Numbered from the stretch's first letter, positions 1 through 7,638 are shown. The stretch: DNA of 53,073 nt from JBKBRC01 sp046292345 (GCA_046292345.1 JBKBRC010000018.1:1-53073), one strand, 5' to 3'. Program-made: numbers and translations. Notes: generated by a model not told the origin, from the letters alone.

Positions 1-149
1 TAGCGCTCGTCGCGCTCGCGGCGGCGCTCGGCCTCGTCGTCGCCGAACCACGAGCGGACCTCGTCGGCGGCGCGGTCGAAGAAGCCGCGCTCGTCGCGCT
101 CGTCCTCGCGGCGGCGGCCGTAGCCGGCGCCTCGGTCATACCTGGACAT
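1..149 (-). CDS. BON/SWFGD-type protein, N-terminal fragment
   Basis: This is the start of a gene that runs off the left edge, so only 49 codons are visible. It begins MSRYDRGAGYGRRRED and contains the motif SWFGDDEAERRR, preceded by FFDRAADEV. This arginine- and aspartate-rich N-terminus with SWFGD is typical of small stress or envelope proteins that carry a BON domain further downstream, but the BON part lies outside the window. The chosen ATG is the first in frame. No Shine-Dalgarno sequence precedes it. The family name rests on the SWFGD motif only; the function is not established from what is visible. Confidence 0.6.
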   Translation of the reverse strand, partial: MSRYDRGAGYGRRREDERDERGFFDRAADEVRSWFGDDEAERRRERDER

Positions 150-214
150 GAGGGGGAGAGGGGATGGTGAGAGGGGGGGCCGGGCGCGGTCCGTGCCGGC
201 GGCCCGGCGCGCCG

Positions 215-224
215 AAAGCGCTTT
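215..224. promoter_or_regulatory. AAAGCGCTTT palindrome
   Basis: A perfect 10-bp palindrome, AAAGCGCTTT, lies about 65 bp upstream of the SWFGD gene start in the 244-bp space between that gene and the end of carB. The same decamer occurs at 47536-47545 upstream of the acyl-CoA ligase. It resembles the core of LacI-family operators, but no LacI-type gene is present in this window. The regulatory role is inferred. Nothing else was recognised in this intergenic stretch. Confidence 0.25.
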
Positions 225-393
225 TCTCTCACCGCTCACCCGCCCGCAGGTTCTCGCGCGCGGCGGTATTCACAGGGTTAGGCGGGCGGGGGCGCAGCGC
301 GTGCGCCGCGCTCCGGAGCCTCCGGCTTTGATTTTACGGGGCTTCGTGCGGGCCGGCGGAGCGGGCCCGCCGCAGGCTGCCGCCGGCGCCGCG

Positions 394-3288
394 CTAGCGG
401 CTCAGGTAGAGGTTGCGCATCGCGTACGGCTTGGCGATGTGCTCGTCTCGCACCGAGTCCACGAACGCGATCGCCTCGCCGGTGGACTTCATCTCCGGCC
501 CGAGCTCTTTGTTGACCTCGGGGAACTTGTCCCACGAGAAGACGGGCTCTTTGACGGCGTAGCCCTCGAGCGTGCTCTCGAGCTCGCCGCGGGCGCGGAA
601 CTCGGCGATCTTGCGCCCGAGCATCAGGTGCGCGCCGATGCGCGCCACGGCCACGCCGGTCGCCTTGGCCACGAACGGCACGGTGCGGCTCGCGCGCGGG
701 TTGGCCTCGATGACGTAGACCGTCTCCTCGCCCGGCGCGCCCTGCACGGCCAGCTGCGTGTTCATCAGTCCGACCACGCCGAGCCGCGTCGCCAGGCGCG
801 TCACGTAGTCGCGGATGGTCTCGGTGACGCCCTCCGAGAGCGAGAACGGCGGGATGACGGCCGTCGAGTCGCCCGAGTGCACGCCGGCCGGCTCGATGTG
901 CTGCATGATGCCCGCGATGTGCACCTCGTCGCCGTCGGCGAGCGCGTCCACGTCGATCTCGGTGGCGTTCTCGAGGTAGCGGTCGAGCAGGATCTCGTTG
1001 TCGGGCATGAGCGCGAGGATGTTCTCGACGTAGTCGGCCACCTCCTCCTTGTTGATGGCAATGCGCATGCCCTGCCCGCCGAGCACGTAGCTCGGGCGCA
1101 CGAGGATGGGGTAGCCGATGCGCTCGGCCGTGGCGACGGCCTCCTCGGCCGTGCGCGCGATGCCGTAGGGCGGGAACGGGATCGCCAGGTCCTCGAGCAC
1201 GCGCGAGAACTTGCCGCGGTCCTCGGCCAGATCCATCTGCTCGTAGGGCGTGCCGAGGATGGGCACGCCGGCCTCGACGAGGCGGCGCGCGAGCTTGAGC
1301 GCCGTCTGCCCGCCGAACTGCACCATGACGCCGATGGGCCGCTCGAGCTCGAGCACGTCGCGCACGCGCTCCCAGAAGACGGGCTCGAAGTAGAGCCGGT
1401 CGGCCACGTCGAAGTCGGTCGAGACGGTCTCGGGGTTGCAGTTGAGCATGAGCGCCTCGTAGCCGGCCTCGCGCGCGGCCAGGACGCCGTGCACGCACGA
1501 GTAGTCGAACTCGATGCCCTGCCCGATGCGGTTGGGCCCGGAGCCGAGGATGAGCACCTTCTCGCGGCCGGACGGGACGGCCTCCGAGACGCCGCGCCCG
1601 CCCTCGCCATCGGACTCCTCGGCGCCGTCGAACGTCGAGTAGAAGTAGGGCGTGCGCGCCTCGAACTCACCCGCGCACGTGTCCACGACGCGGAACGTGG
1701 GCCGCAGGCCGAGCGCGAGCCGGCGCGCGCGCACGTCGTCCTCGGTCACGCCGCCGCCGAGCAGGAACGCGAGCTGCACGTCCGAGAAGCCGTGCTGCTT
1801 GGCCTCGCGCAGCAGCGCCTCCGGCAGCGTCTCGAGCGTGTGCGCCTCGACGCGCCGCTCGAGCGCGACGAGGTCCTGGATCTGGTAGAGGAACCACGGC
1901 TCGACGCGCGTGATGTCGGCCACCTCCTCGACCGAGGCGCCCAGGCGGAACGCGTTGCGCACGTGCAGCAGGCGGTCCCAGTAGGGCCGCACGAGGCGCT
2001 CGCGGACGGTGTGCCGGTCGGGCAGCGGCCGGTCGGCGCCCAGCCCGGCGAAGCCCTGCTCGAGGCTCTGCCAGGCCTTGTTCAGGCTCTCGGCGAACGT
2101 GCGCCCGATGGCCATCACCTCCCCGACGGCCTTCATCTGCGTCGTCAGGCCCTCGTCGACGCCCTCGAACTTCTCGAAGTTGAAGCGTGGCACTTTCGTC
2201 ACGACGTAGTCGAGCGCCGGCTCGAAGCAGGCGCTCGTGGTGCCGGTGACGTCGTTGGGCAGCTCGTCGAGCGTGTAGCCGACGGCCAGGCGCGCGGCGA
2301 CCTTGGCGATGGGGTACCCGGTCGCCTTGGAGGCCAGCGCCGACGAGCGGCTCACGCGCGGGTTGATCTCGACGGCGATCAGGCGCCCGCTGGCCGGGTT
2401 GACGGCGAACTGCACGTTGCAGCCGCCGGCGAACGTGCCGATGGAGCGCATCATGCGGATGGCCGCGTTGCGCATCGCCTGGAACTGCGCGTCGGTGAGC
2501 GTCTGCTGCGGCGCGACCGTGACCGAGTCGCCCGTGTGCACGCCCATCGGGTCCACGTTCTCGATCGAGCAGACGATGATGACGTTGTCCTTGGCGTCGC
2601 GCAGCAGCTCGAGCTCGAACTCCTTCCAGCCGAAGAGGCACTCCTCGATCAGGACCTCGTGCACGGGCGAGAGCTCGAGGCCGCGCGTGACCATGCGGTC
2701 GAGGTCCTCGGCGTGCCAGACGATGCCGCCGCCGGCGCCGCCCATCGTGAAGCTGGGCCGGATGACGACGGGCTGGAAGCCGTGCAGGCCGGCGCCCTCG
2801 GCCAGCTCCTGCGCGATCTCCTTGGCCTCGAGCAGGCTCTTGGCCACGCGGCTGCGCGCCTGGTCGACGCCGATCTGCTCCATCAGGTCGCGGAAGCGCT
2901 GGCGGTCCTCGGTGATGCGGATCGCGTCGATGTCCACGCCGATCACGTCGATGCCCTGGGCCTTCCAGTAGCCCTCCTCGTGCAGCACCTCGGCCAGGTT
3001 GAGCGCCGTCTGGCCGCCCATGGTGGGCAGGACCGCGTCTGGGCGCTCTCGCTCGACGATCTCCTTGATGGAGGCCGGCGTGAGCGCCTGGAGGTAGACC
3101 GCGTCCGCCGTCAGCGGGTCGGTCATGATCGTGGCCGGGTTGGAGTTGACGAGCACGACGCGGTAGCCCTCGCTGCGCAGCGCGCGCGCGGCCTGCGTGC
3201 CCGAGTAGTCGAACTCGCACGCCTGCCCGATCACGATGGGGCCGGAGCCGATGAGGAGGATGGTCTGGATGTCGGTGCGCTTGGGCAT
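394..3288 (-). CDS. carB: Carbamoyl-phosphate synthase large subunit
   Basis: CarB makes carbamoyl phosphate from bicarbonate, ATP and the ammonia delivered by CarA, for pyrimidine and arginine synthesis in the cytoplasm. It is 964 residues long. The first ATP-grasp half begins LLIGSGPIVIGQACEFDYSG and the second begins VLILGSGPNRIGQGIEFDYS near residue 570. The two halves are the expected internal duplication. The protein stops soon after the segment LGPEMKSTGEAIAF, so the roughly 110-residue C-terminal MGS-like domain that binds UMP, IMP or ornithine in Escherichia coli CarB is absent. A short CarB is common in Bacteroidota. It lies 88 bp downstream of carA on the same strand and is probably co-transcribed with it. 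The absence of the effector domain means control should act elsewhere, for example on the leader of carA. Confidence 0.97.
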   Translation of the reverse strand: MPKRTDIQTILLIGSGPIVIGQACEFDYSGTQAARALRSEGYRVVLVNSNPATIMTDPLTADAVYLQALTPASIKEIVERERPDAVLPTMGGQTALNLAEVLHEEGYWKAQGIDVIGVDIDAIRITEDRQRFRDLMEQIGVDQARSRVAKSLLEAKEIAQELAEGAGLHGFQPVVIRPSFTMGGAGGGIVWHAEDLDRMVTRGLELSPVHEVLIEECLFGWKEFELELLRDAKDNVIIVCSIENVDPMGVHTGDSVTVAPQQTLTDAQFQAMRNAAIRMMRSIGTFAGGCNVQFAVNPASGRLIAVEINPRVSRSSALASKATGYPIAKVAARLAVGYTLDELPNDVTGTTSACFEPALDYVVTKVPRFNFEKFEGVDEGLTTQMKAVGEVMAIGRTFAESLNKAWQSLEQGFAGLGADRPLPDRHTVRERLVRPYWDRLLHVRNAFRLGASVEEVADITRVEPWFLYQIQDLVALERRVEAHTLETLPEALLREAKQHGFSDVQLAFLLGGGVTEDDVRARRLALGLRPTFRVVDTCAGEFEARTPYFYSTFDGAEESDGEGGRGVSEAVPSGREKVLILGSGPNRIGQGIEFDYSCVHGVLAAREAGYEALMLNCNPETVSTDFDVADRLYFEPVFWERVRDVLELERPIGVMVQFGGQTALKLARRLVEAGVPILGTPYEQMDLAEDRGKFSRVLEDLAIPFPPYGIARTAEEAVATAERIGYPILVRPSYVLGGQGMRIAINKEEVADYVENILALMPDNEILLDRYLENATEIDVDALADGDEVHIAGIMQHIEPAGVHSGDSTAVIPPFSLSEGVTETIRDYVTRLATRLGVVGLMNTQLAVQGAPGEETVYVIEANPRASRTVPFVAKATGVAVARIGAHLMLGRKIAEFRARGELESTLEGYAVKEPVFSWDKFPEVNKELGPEMKSTGEAIAFVDSVRDEHIAKPYAMRNLYLSR

Positions 3289-3315
3289 GGACGAGCGGTC
3301 AGCAGGCGGGATGGC

Positions 3316-3341
3316 CCCCGGCCGGGCAGCAGCGGCCGGGG
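3316..3341. repeat. Hairpin between carA and carB
   Basis: A 9-bp perfect inverted repeat (CCCCGGCCG / CGGCCGGGG) with an 8-nt loop sits in the 88-bp gap between the carA stop and the carB start. No T-tract follows on the minus strand. It could moderate read-through or stabilise the carA mRNA end; it is not a classical intrinsic terminator. Confidence 0.35.
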
Positions 3342-3376
3342 CGGCGGGCAGGGCTTCGCGGCGGCGGCCGGGGGCG

Positions 3377-4525
3377 TCACGCCGGGACGGCCCGGCACGC
3401 GTCGATCAGCGCCGCGAAATCGTCAAACAGGTAGCGGCTGTCGTGGGGGCCGGGGCTGGCCTCGGGGTGGTACTGGACCGAGAAGCCGGGGAAGCGCGCA
3501 AAGCGCAGGCCCTCGACCGAGCCGTCGTTGAGGTTGCGGTGGCCGATCGCGGCCACGGCCGGGTCGAGCGTGTCCTCGCGCACAGCGAAGCCGTGGTTCT
3601 GCGTCGTGATCTCGACACGCCCCGTCGCCGTGTTGAGCACCGGCTGGTTGGCCCCGCGGTGCCCGACTTTCATCTTGAACACCTCCTGCCCCTCGGCGAG
3701 CGCCATGAGCTGATGCCCGAGGCAGATCCCGAAGAGCGGCAGGCCCGTCTCGATGGCGCCGCGCACGGTCTCGACGGCGTCGGGCATGGCGCGCGGGTCG
3801 CCGGGCCCGTTGGAGAAGAAGAGGCCGTCCGGCTGCCACGCGAGCACGTCGGCGAGGGGCGTGGCGGCGGGAAAGACGCGCACGGCGCAGCCGCGCTCGG
3901 CGAAACTGGAGAGGATGCTCCGCTTGACGCCGTAGTCGTAGACGGCTACGCGGCGCGTGCCCTCGGCCGAGACGTCGTAGGCCTGGCGCGTTGAGACGCG
4001 GCTGGCGAGCTCGAGGCCGGCCATGGAGGGGACGTTCTGCGCCTTGCGCACGAGGCTGTCCGCGTCGAGGTCCGTCGCGGAGATGACGGCGTTCATGACG
4101 CCTCTCTCGCGGATGTGGCGCACGAGGCGGCGCGTGTCCACGCCCGTGATGCCGACGAGCCGGTGGCGCGTCATGTACTCGGCGAGGGTTTCTTCGGCGC
4201 GCGCGTTGGAGGGCTGGTGCGCGAACGCGCGCACGATGAGCCCCGCGACCTGCGGCGAGGCGGCCTCGGTGGCGGCCTCGAAGGCGCCGTAGTTGCCGAT
4301 GTGCGGGTAGGTCATCATCATGAGCTGCCCCACGTACGAGGGGTCGGTCATGATCTCCTGGTACCCGCTCATGGACGTGTTGAAGCACAGCTCGCCGGAA
4401 GCCTCTCCGGCGTAACCGATGGCGAAGCCGTGCGCGACGGTGCCGTCTTCGAGGGCGAGCAGCGCCGGAGCCGGCGGGCGCGTCGAGGGGGCCGGGGCGT
4501 CCGGTGGGAGCGGGCGGTGAGGCAT
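3377..4525 (-). CDS. carA: Carbamoyl-phosphate synthase small subunit
   Basis: CarA is the glutamine amidotransferase subunit; it hydrolyses glutamine and channels ammonia to CarB. The 382-residue length is normal. The N-terminal CPSase small-subunit domain contains ELCFNTSMSGYQEIMTDPSY near residues 45-64. The class I amidotransferase domain carries the nucleophile motif FGICLGHQL near residue 265 and the His-Glu pair in QYHPEASPGPHDSRY near residue 350. The ATG is the first in frame, and the proline-rich start (MPHRPLPPDAPAP) is an extension compared with most family members. The gene opens the carA-carB unit. A terminator-like hairpin lies only 21 nt before its ATG, see the leader entries. 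Confidence 0.96.
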   Translation of the reverse strand: MPHRPLPPDAPAPSTRPPAPALLALEDGTVAHGFAIGYAGEASGELCFNTSMSGYQEIMTDPSYVGQLMMMTYPHIGNYGAFEAATEAASPQVAGLIVRAFAHQPSNARAEETLAEYMTRHRLVGITGVDTRRLVRHIRERGVMNAVISATDLDADSLVRKAQNVPSMAGLELASRVSTRQAYDVSAEGTRRVAVYDYGVKRSILSSFAERGCAVRVFPAATPLADVLAWQPDGLFFSNGPGDPRAMPDAVETVRGAIETGLPLFGICLGHQLMALAEGQEVFKMKVGHRGANQPVLNTATGRVEITTQNHGFAVREDTLDPAVAAIGHRNLNDGSVEGLRFARFPGFSVQYHPEASPGPHDSRYLFDDFAALIDACRAVPA

Positions 4526-4546
4526 GGCGAAAAGAGAGCGGATACG

Positions 4547-4574
4547 AAAAAGGCCTTCCGGAACGGGAAGGCCT
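4547..4574 (-). terminator. Terminator hairpin in the carA leader (putative attenuator)
   Basis: On the minus strand a 9-bp perfect stem, AGGCCTTCC paired with GGAAGGCCT, closes a 6-nt loop (CGTTCC). Five T residues follow, the first belonging to the stem. This is the form of an intrinsic terminator oriented towards carA, whose ATG is 21 nt further on. No minus-strand gene ends upstream, because the neighbour is the divergent TonB-like gene. The structure therefore sits inside the carA 5' leader, which is what an attenuator would look like. Attenuation itself is an inference. Confidence 0.65.
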
Positions 4575-4635
4575 ATCGGCAGCGCGCGCGACAGGGAGCG
4601 GGCGGGAGAATGTCGGGCAGCGGAAGTGCGAGCAT
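4573..4635 (-). CDS. Putative leader peptide of carAB
   Basis: A 20-codon open frame starts at an ATG 15-20 nt after the predicted transcription start. It ends in Cys-Arg-Ala-Arg-Cys-Arg followed by TAG. The stop codon overlaps the first bases of the terminator stem by two nucleotides. The three arginine codons (CGC, CGC, CGA) stand within the last five codons. Carbamoyl phosphate feeds arginine and pyrimidine synthesis, so an Arg-rich end or a coupled-ribosome mechanism is plausible. The ORF is short and could be fortuitous in GC-rich DNA. No Shine-Dalgarno sequence is visible, as for most genes in this window. Confidence 0.35.
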   Translation of the reverse strand: MLALPLPDILPPAPCRARCR

Positions 4636-4656
4636 GGCGCGGATTTGAGCGCGGGC

Positions 4657-4685
4657 AAGCTAGCGCGGGCGCAGAGCGTTCTCAA
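4657..4685 (-). promoter_or_regulatory. Predicted carAB promoter
   Basis: On the minus strand TTGAGA (4685-4680) and TAGCTT (4662-4657) are separated by exactly 17 bp. This is a good sigma-70-like arrangement in otherwise GC-rich DNA. Transcription would start near 4650, just ahead of the putative leader peptide ATG at 4635 and about 125 nt before carA. Confidence 0.5.
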
Positions 4686-4791
4686 CGCGGCGGGGGATCT
4701 TCACGCGGCGTTTGCGAAGGCGTCCGGGTCTCGCCTCGCCGTAGCCTCCCCCCGCGTTGCCACCCGCCGCGGTGCCCGCCCCCCTGCGCCC

Positions 4792-5559
4792 ATGCGCCCG
4801 ACCGGCTTCCGCTTCTCCTCGCGCGACCCGCACCGCCGGACGCGGGCGCTCGCGGCGCTCGCCGCGAGCCTGCTCGTGGTCACGGGCACCGTCCGGCTCT
4901 GGCCCCTGCGGCCGGCTCTGCCCGAGCCTTCCGCGCCCCGCGCCAGCGTCCGCCCGGTCGAGGTCCTTCCCGTCGAGCTGCTCCCACCTACGCGGCAGCC
5001 GCCGGCCGAGCCCCCCCCGCCCCCGGCCGCCCCCCCGCCCGACGGGCCGCCCGAGGAGGTGCCGGACGACCGGGTTCTCGCGCAGCGCCTCGCCGAGGAG
5101 GCCGTCGTGCCGCTGCCCCCTCCGGAGACGCCCGCGTCGGCCCCGCTCACGGCGTCCCCCGCCATCCCGGCGCCTGCCGCCCCGGCAGCGCCGCCCCCGC
5201 CGCCCGGCCCGGCGCGCCCTGCCCCGCCTCCGCCGCCGCGGACGGTCGAGCGGCCCGAGCAGGGCCCGCGCGCCATCCGGCAACCCGTGCCCGCCTATCC
5301 GCCGCAGGCGGACGGCCTCCGCGCGCGCGCGCTCGTGGACGTGCTCGTGGGCGAGACCGGCGCCGTGCTCGAGGCCGTCGTCGCCGAGCGCGTCGTGCTC
5401 GACCGGCGAGGCCGCGAGACGCGCGTCGACGTGCTCCCGCACGGCATGGACGCGCTCGCGCTCGAGACCGCACGCCGCTTTCAGTTCCGCCCGGCCCAGG
5501 ACGGCGGCGAGCGCGTCCGCGCTCGCACACGCATCACCGTCGCCTTCGATCCGCCGTGA
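4792..5559 (+). CDS. TonB-like energy transducer
   Basis: The 255-residue protein has the three-part plan of TonB. A single membrane segment (about residues 17-36, AALAASLLVVTG) is followed by a long proline-rich periplasmic linker with runs such as PPPPPAAPPP (about residues 60-160). The C-terminal domain includes RQPVPAYPPQA, an internal LVDVLVGETGAVLEA strand-turn segment and ALETARRFQFRPA, matching the TonB C-terminal fold. It would pass proton-motive energy from ExbB/ExbD to outer-membrane receptors; three candidate clients (receptors at 24.7-27.0 kb and 49.1-52.3 kb, barrel protein at 33-36 kb) are in this window. The start was placed at the ATG immediately before the membrane segment; the frame is open further upstream. 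It is divergent from carA. ExbBD were not seen. Confidence 0.8.
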   Translation: MRPTGFRFSSRDPHRRTRALAALAASLLVVTGTVRLWPLRPALPEPSAPRASVRPVEVLPVELLPPTRQPPAEPPPPPAAPPPDGPPEEVPDDRVLAQRLAEEAVVPLPPPETPASAPLTASPAIPAPAAPAAPPPPPGPARPAPPPPPRTVERPEQGPRAIRQPVPAYPPQADGLRARALVDVLVGETGAVLEAVVAERVVLDRRGRETRVDVLPHGMDALALETARRFQFRPAQDGGERVRARTRITVAFDPP

Positions 5560-5590
5560 GCCCCGCCCGCGGTACCGGGTGGCGGCGGCG

Positions 5591-6268
5591 TCAGAAAGCC
5601 AGCGCGGTCTGCGCGGGCGGGTTGAAGTGCGTCGTGCCACTCGTGGCCCGCGCAACCTGCCGCAGCAGCTCGTGGAAGTGCGCCGGCTCGCGAACGAAGT
5701 CGATCTGCGTCGCGTTGATGATCAGCAGCGGGCTACGCGCGTAGTGGAAGAAGTAGCGGTCGTAGGCGTCCGAGAGCTCGGCGATGTAGGCGCGGTCCAT
5801 CTGCGCCTCGTAGCTGCGCCCGCGCAGCGCGATGTTGTACAGGAGCCGGTCTACGGACGAGCGCAGGTAGACCACCAGGTCGGGTACGGGCGCGCTCGTC
5901 TCCATGAGGCCGTAGAGGTTCTCGTAGAGCTGGAGCTCGTCGCCCGAGAGGGTGACGTGGGCGAAGATGCGATCCTTGTCGAACGTGTAGTCGGCGACGG
6001 TCTGCTGCTGGAACAGGTCGCGCGTGGCGAGGGCCTTCTGCTGCCGGAAACGGCTGGCGAGAAACGCGAGCTGCGTCTGGAAGGCCCACCGCGCCGGGTC
6101 GGCGTAGAACGCGGCCAAGAACGGGTTCTCTTCGAACTCCTCGAGCACGAGCCGCGCGCCGGTGCGCTCGGCGAGCATCCGTGCCAGCGTGGACTTGCCG
6201 GCACCGATCACGCCCTCGACGGCGATGTAGCGGAGGCGGTCGGGAAGGTGAGGTTCGGGAACGGACAT
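5591..6268 (-). CDS. Deoxynucleoside kinase family protein
   Basis: The 225-residue protein belongs to the dNK family of deoxynucleoside and deoxyadenosine/deoxyguanosine kinases, which phosphorylate salvaged deoxynucleosides. The P-loop VEGVIGAGKSTLARML lies near residues 17-32. The LEEFEENPFL segment near residues 41-50 supplies the conserved catalytic acidic residue region. The lid-type segment RLLYNIALRGRSYE followed by AYLxxL-like AYIAELSDAYDRYFF is present near residues 146-178. It lies 18 bp downstream of folK and probably shares its transcript. Substrate preference cannot be read from the sequence. The gene ends 31 bp from the convergent TonB-like gene. Confidence 0.85.
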   Translation of the reverse strand: MSVPEPHLPDRLRYIAVEGVIGAGKSTLARMLAERTGARLVLEEFEENPFLAAFYADPARWAFQTQLAFLASRFRQQKALATRDLFQQQTVADYTFDKDRIFAHVTLSGDELQLYENLYGLMETSAPVPDLVVYLRSSVDRLLYNIALRGRSYEAQMDRAYIAELSDAYDRYFFHYARSPLLIINATQIDFVREPAHFHELLRQVARATSGTTHFNPPAQTALAF

Positions 6269-6286
6269 CGGATCGAGACGCGGGCG

Positions 6287-6829
6287 TCAGCGGAGGGCGC
6301 TGGAAAGATCGAGCCGGAACGGCGCCACGCGCGCGCGGTCTGAGGTGGAGCGGAGGAGATCGCGCACGGTGCGCCCGAGGCCGGGCACGCGGCGACCGGG
6401 CGCCAGGTCGGCCAGGGGCGCGAGCACGAAGCGGCGCGCGGCGAGGCGGGGGTGCGGCACGACGAGCCCACCGGGCGCACCGGGCGCGTGGCCGGCGCGG
6501 AGCAGCAGGTCGGCGTAGAGCAGCAGGTCGAGGTCGAGCGGGCGGGGCTGCCAGACGTCGGTGTTCCGGCGCCGTCCGCGCGCGGCCTCGATGGCGTGCA
6601 GGTGCGCGAGCAGCGCCTCCGGCGCGAGCGTCGTCGCGAGCTGCGCGGCGGCGTTGAGGTGGTCCGGCTGCGGCGGCTGCCCCGGCAGCACGTGCGCCTC
6701 GGTCTCGTAGACGGGCGAGACGGCCACGAGGCGCGTGCCGGGCAGCCTCGCGAGCGCGCGCACGGCCGCGCGCAGGTGCGCCGCGCGGTCGCCGGCGTTG
6801 CTTCCGAGCCCCACGAAGGCGTCTGCCAC
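6287..6829 (-). CDS. folK: HPPK (6-hydroxymethyl-7,8-dihydropterin pyrophosphokinase)
   Basis: FolK transfers pyrophosphate from ATP to 6-hydroxymethyl-dihydropterin in folate synthesis. The conserved start AFVGLGSNAGDR, the central RRRNTDVWQPRPLDLDLLLY and the later VVPHPRLAARRFVLAPL are all present. The start is uncertain. The open frame extends to a TTG at 6895 through five in-frame copies of a 15-bp repeat encoding VADTF, each of which offers a GTG. Family members begin only a few residues before GLGSN, so the GTG at 6829 was chosen, giving 180 residues; 6889 or 6895 are the alternatives. An in-frame TGA at 6905-6907 bounds the frame. folB lies upstream and dNK downstream on the same strand. 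Confidence 0.88.
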   Translation of the reverse strand: MADAFVGLGSNAGDRAAHLRAAVRALARLPGTRLVAVSPVYETEAHVLPGQPPQPDHLNAAAQLATTLAPEALLAHLHAIEAARGRRRNTDVWQPRPLDLDLLLYADLLLRAGHAPGAPGGLVVPHPRLAARRFVLAPLADLAPGRRVPGLGRTVRDLLRSTSDRARVAPFRLDLSSALR

Positions 6830-6887
6830 GAAGGTGTCTGCCACGAAGGTGTCTGCCACGAGGGTGTCTGCCACGAGGGTGTCTTTC
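6813..6887. repeat. 15-bp tandem repeat at the folK start, 5 copies
   Basis: Five contiguous copies of a 15-bp unit (ACGAAGGTGTCTGCC and close variants) span the start of folK. They translate on the minus strand as VADTF/VADTL/VADAF and stay in frame. Each unit carries a possible GTG start, so copy-number change would alter the N-terminus length without breaking the frame. Confidence 0.9.
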
Positions 6888-6944
6888 ACGCACAAGGGTG
6901 TCTTTCACGCACAAGGGTGTCTTTCACGCACAAGGGTGTCTTTC
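6888..6944. repeat. 19-bp tandem repeat upstream of folK, 3 copies
   Basis: Three identical copies of ACGCACAAGGGTGTCTTTC directly adjoin the 15-bp array. The 19-mer equals the last 15-mer unit (ACGAGGGTGTCTTTC) with a 4-bp insertion, so the second array seems to have grown from the first. It fills the space between the folB stop and the folK reading frame. Confidence 0.9.
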
Positions 6945-6975
6945 ACGGGCAGCGTCCCCGCTTCGCGCGGCGCCC

Positions 6976-7350
6976 TCACGGCCGCGCGGCGCGCTCGGCG
7001 GCGACGGTCACCTCGGCCCGGTCGCAGGGGCCGCCGACGGGCGGGTTGGGCTTGCGCACCGTCACGGCCACGCGCTGCACGCGCGGCGCATCACCGAGCA
7101 CCGCCTCCGCGATGCGTACCGCGAGGCGCTCGATCAGAAAGCCTGGCCGGCCGGTGACGACCTCGCGCGCGATCTGGTAGACGCGCTCGTAGTCCACGGT
7201 ATGCGCCAGGTCGTCCGAGGCGGCAGCCTCGGCCACGTCGAGCTCCATGGCCACGTCCACCTCGAAGCGCCCGCCGACGCGGTGCTCTTCCTGTAGCACG
7301 CCGTGGTGGGCGTAGAAGACGGCGTTGACGAGGCGGACGGTGGCGCGCAT
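6976..7350 (-). CDS. folB: Dihydroneopterin aldolase
   Basis: FolB cleaves 7,8-dihydroneopterin to 6-hydroxymethyl-dihydropterin, the substrate of the neighbouring FolK. The 124-residue length is normal. Typical segments are FYAHHGVLQEEHRVGGRFEVDV near residues 12-33 (split here as FYAHHGVLQEE and HRVGGRFEVDV), DYERVY near residue 53, FLIERLAVRIAEAVL near residues 71-85 and VRKPNPPVGG near residues 98-107. The ATG is 20 bp from the edge of the 17-bp repeat and gap. It leads the minus-strand set folB-folK-dNK. Confidence 0.9.
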   Translation of the reverse strand: MRATVRLVNAVFYAHHGVLQEEHRVGGRFEVDVAMELDVAEAAASDDLAHTVDYERVYQIAREVVTGRPGFLIERLAVRIAEAVLGDAPRVQRVAVTVRKPNPPVGGPCDRAEVTVAAERAARP

Positions 7351-7370
7351 GGGAGGAGAGGGCTCGGCAC

Positions 7371-7576
7371 GGCGAACCTACCGCCGCGGCGAACCTACCG
7401 CCGCGGCGAACCTACCGCCGCGGCNNNNNNNNNNNNNNNNNNNNNNNNNNNNNNNNNNNNNNNNNNNNNNNNNNNNNNNNNNNNNNNNNNNNNNNNNNNN
7501 NNNNNNNNNNNNNNNNNNNNNNNNCGGCGAACCTACCGCCGCGGCGAACCTACCGCCGCGGCGAACCTACCGCCGC
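7371..7576. repeat. 17-bp tandem repeat interrupted by an assembly gap
   Basis: Three copies of GGCGAACCTACCGCCGC stand on each side of a block of undetermined bases, with partial copies touching it. Each unit junction forms the 10-bp palindrome CGCCGCGGCG. The array fills most of the 288-bp space between the folB start and the glgC stop. The true copy number is unknown because the assembly breaks inside it. Confidence 0.95.
7425..7524. other. Assembly gap (100 N)
   Basis: Exactly 100 undetermined bases lie inside the 17-bp tandem repeat. The round number suggests a placeholder gap of unknown length. No gene can be assessed here. Confidence 0.99.
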
Positions 7577-7638
7577 GGCCGGGCGCCGTCACGCGGGGCG
7601 GGCGCGCTCCAGCCGGGGCCCTGCACTGCTGGCCGTCG

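Noticed and set aside
148..3531. A 1,127-codon open frame on the plus strand opposite carB
   Set aside because: It is antisense to carB and its composition (runs of Ala, Arg, Asp, Val) is that of a shadow frame caused by high GC; carB is strongly supported.
7371..7576. A CRISPR-like repeat
   Set aside because: The 17-bp units are contiguous without spacers and no cas gene is near.
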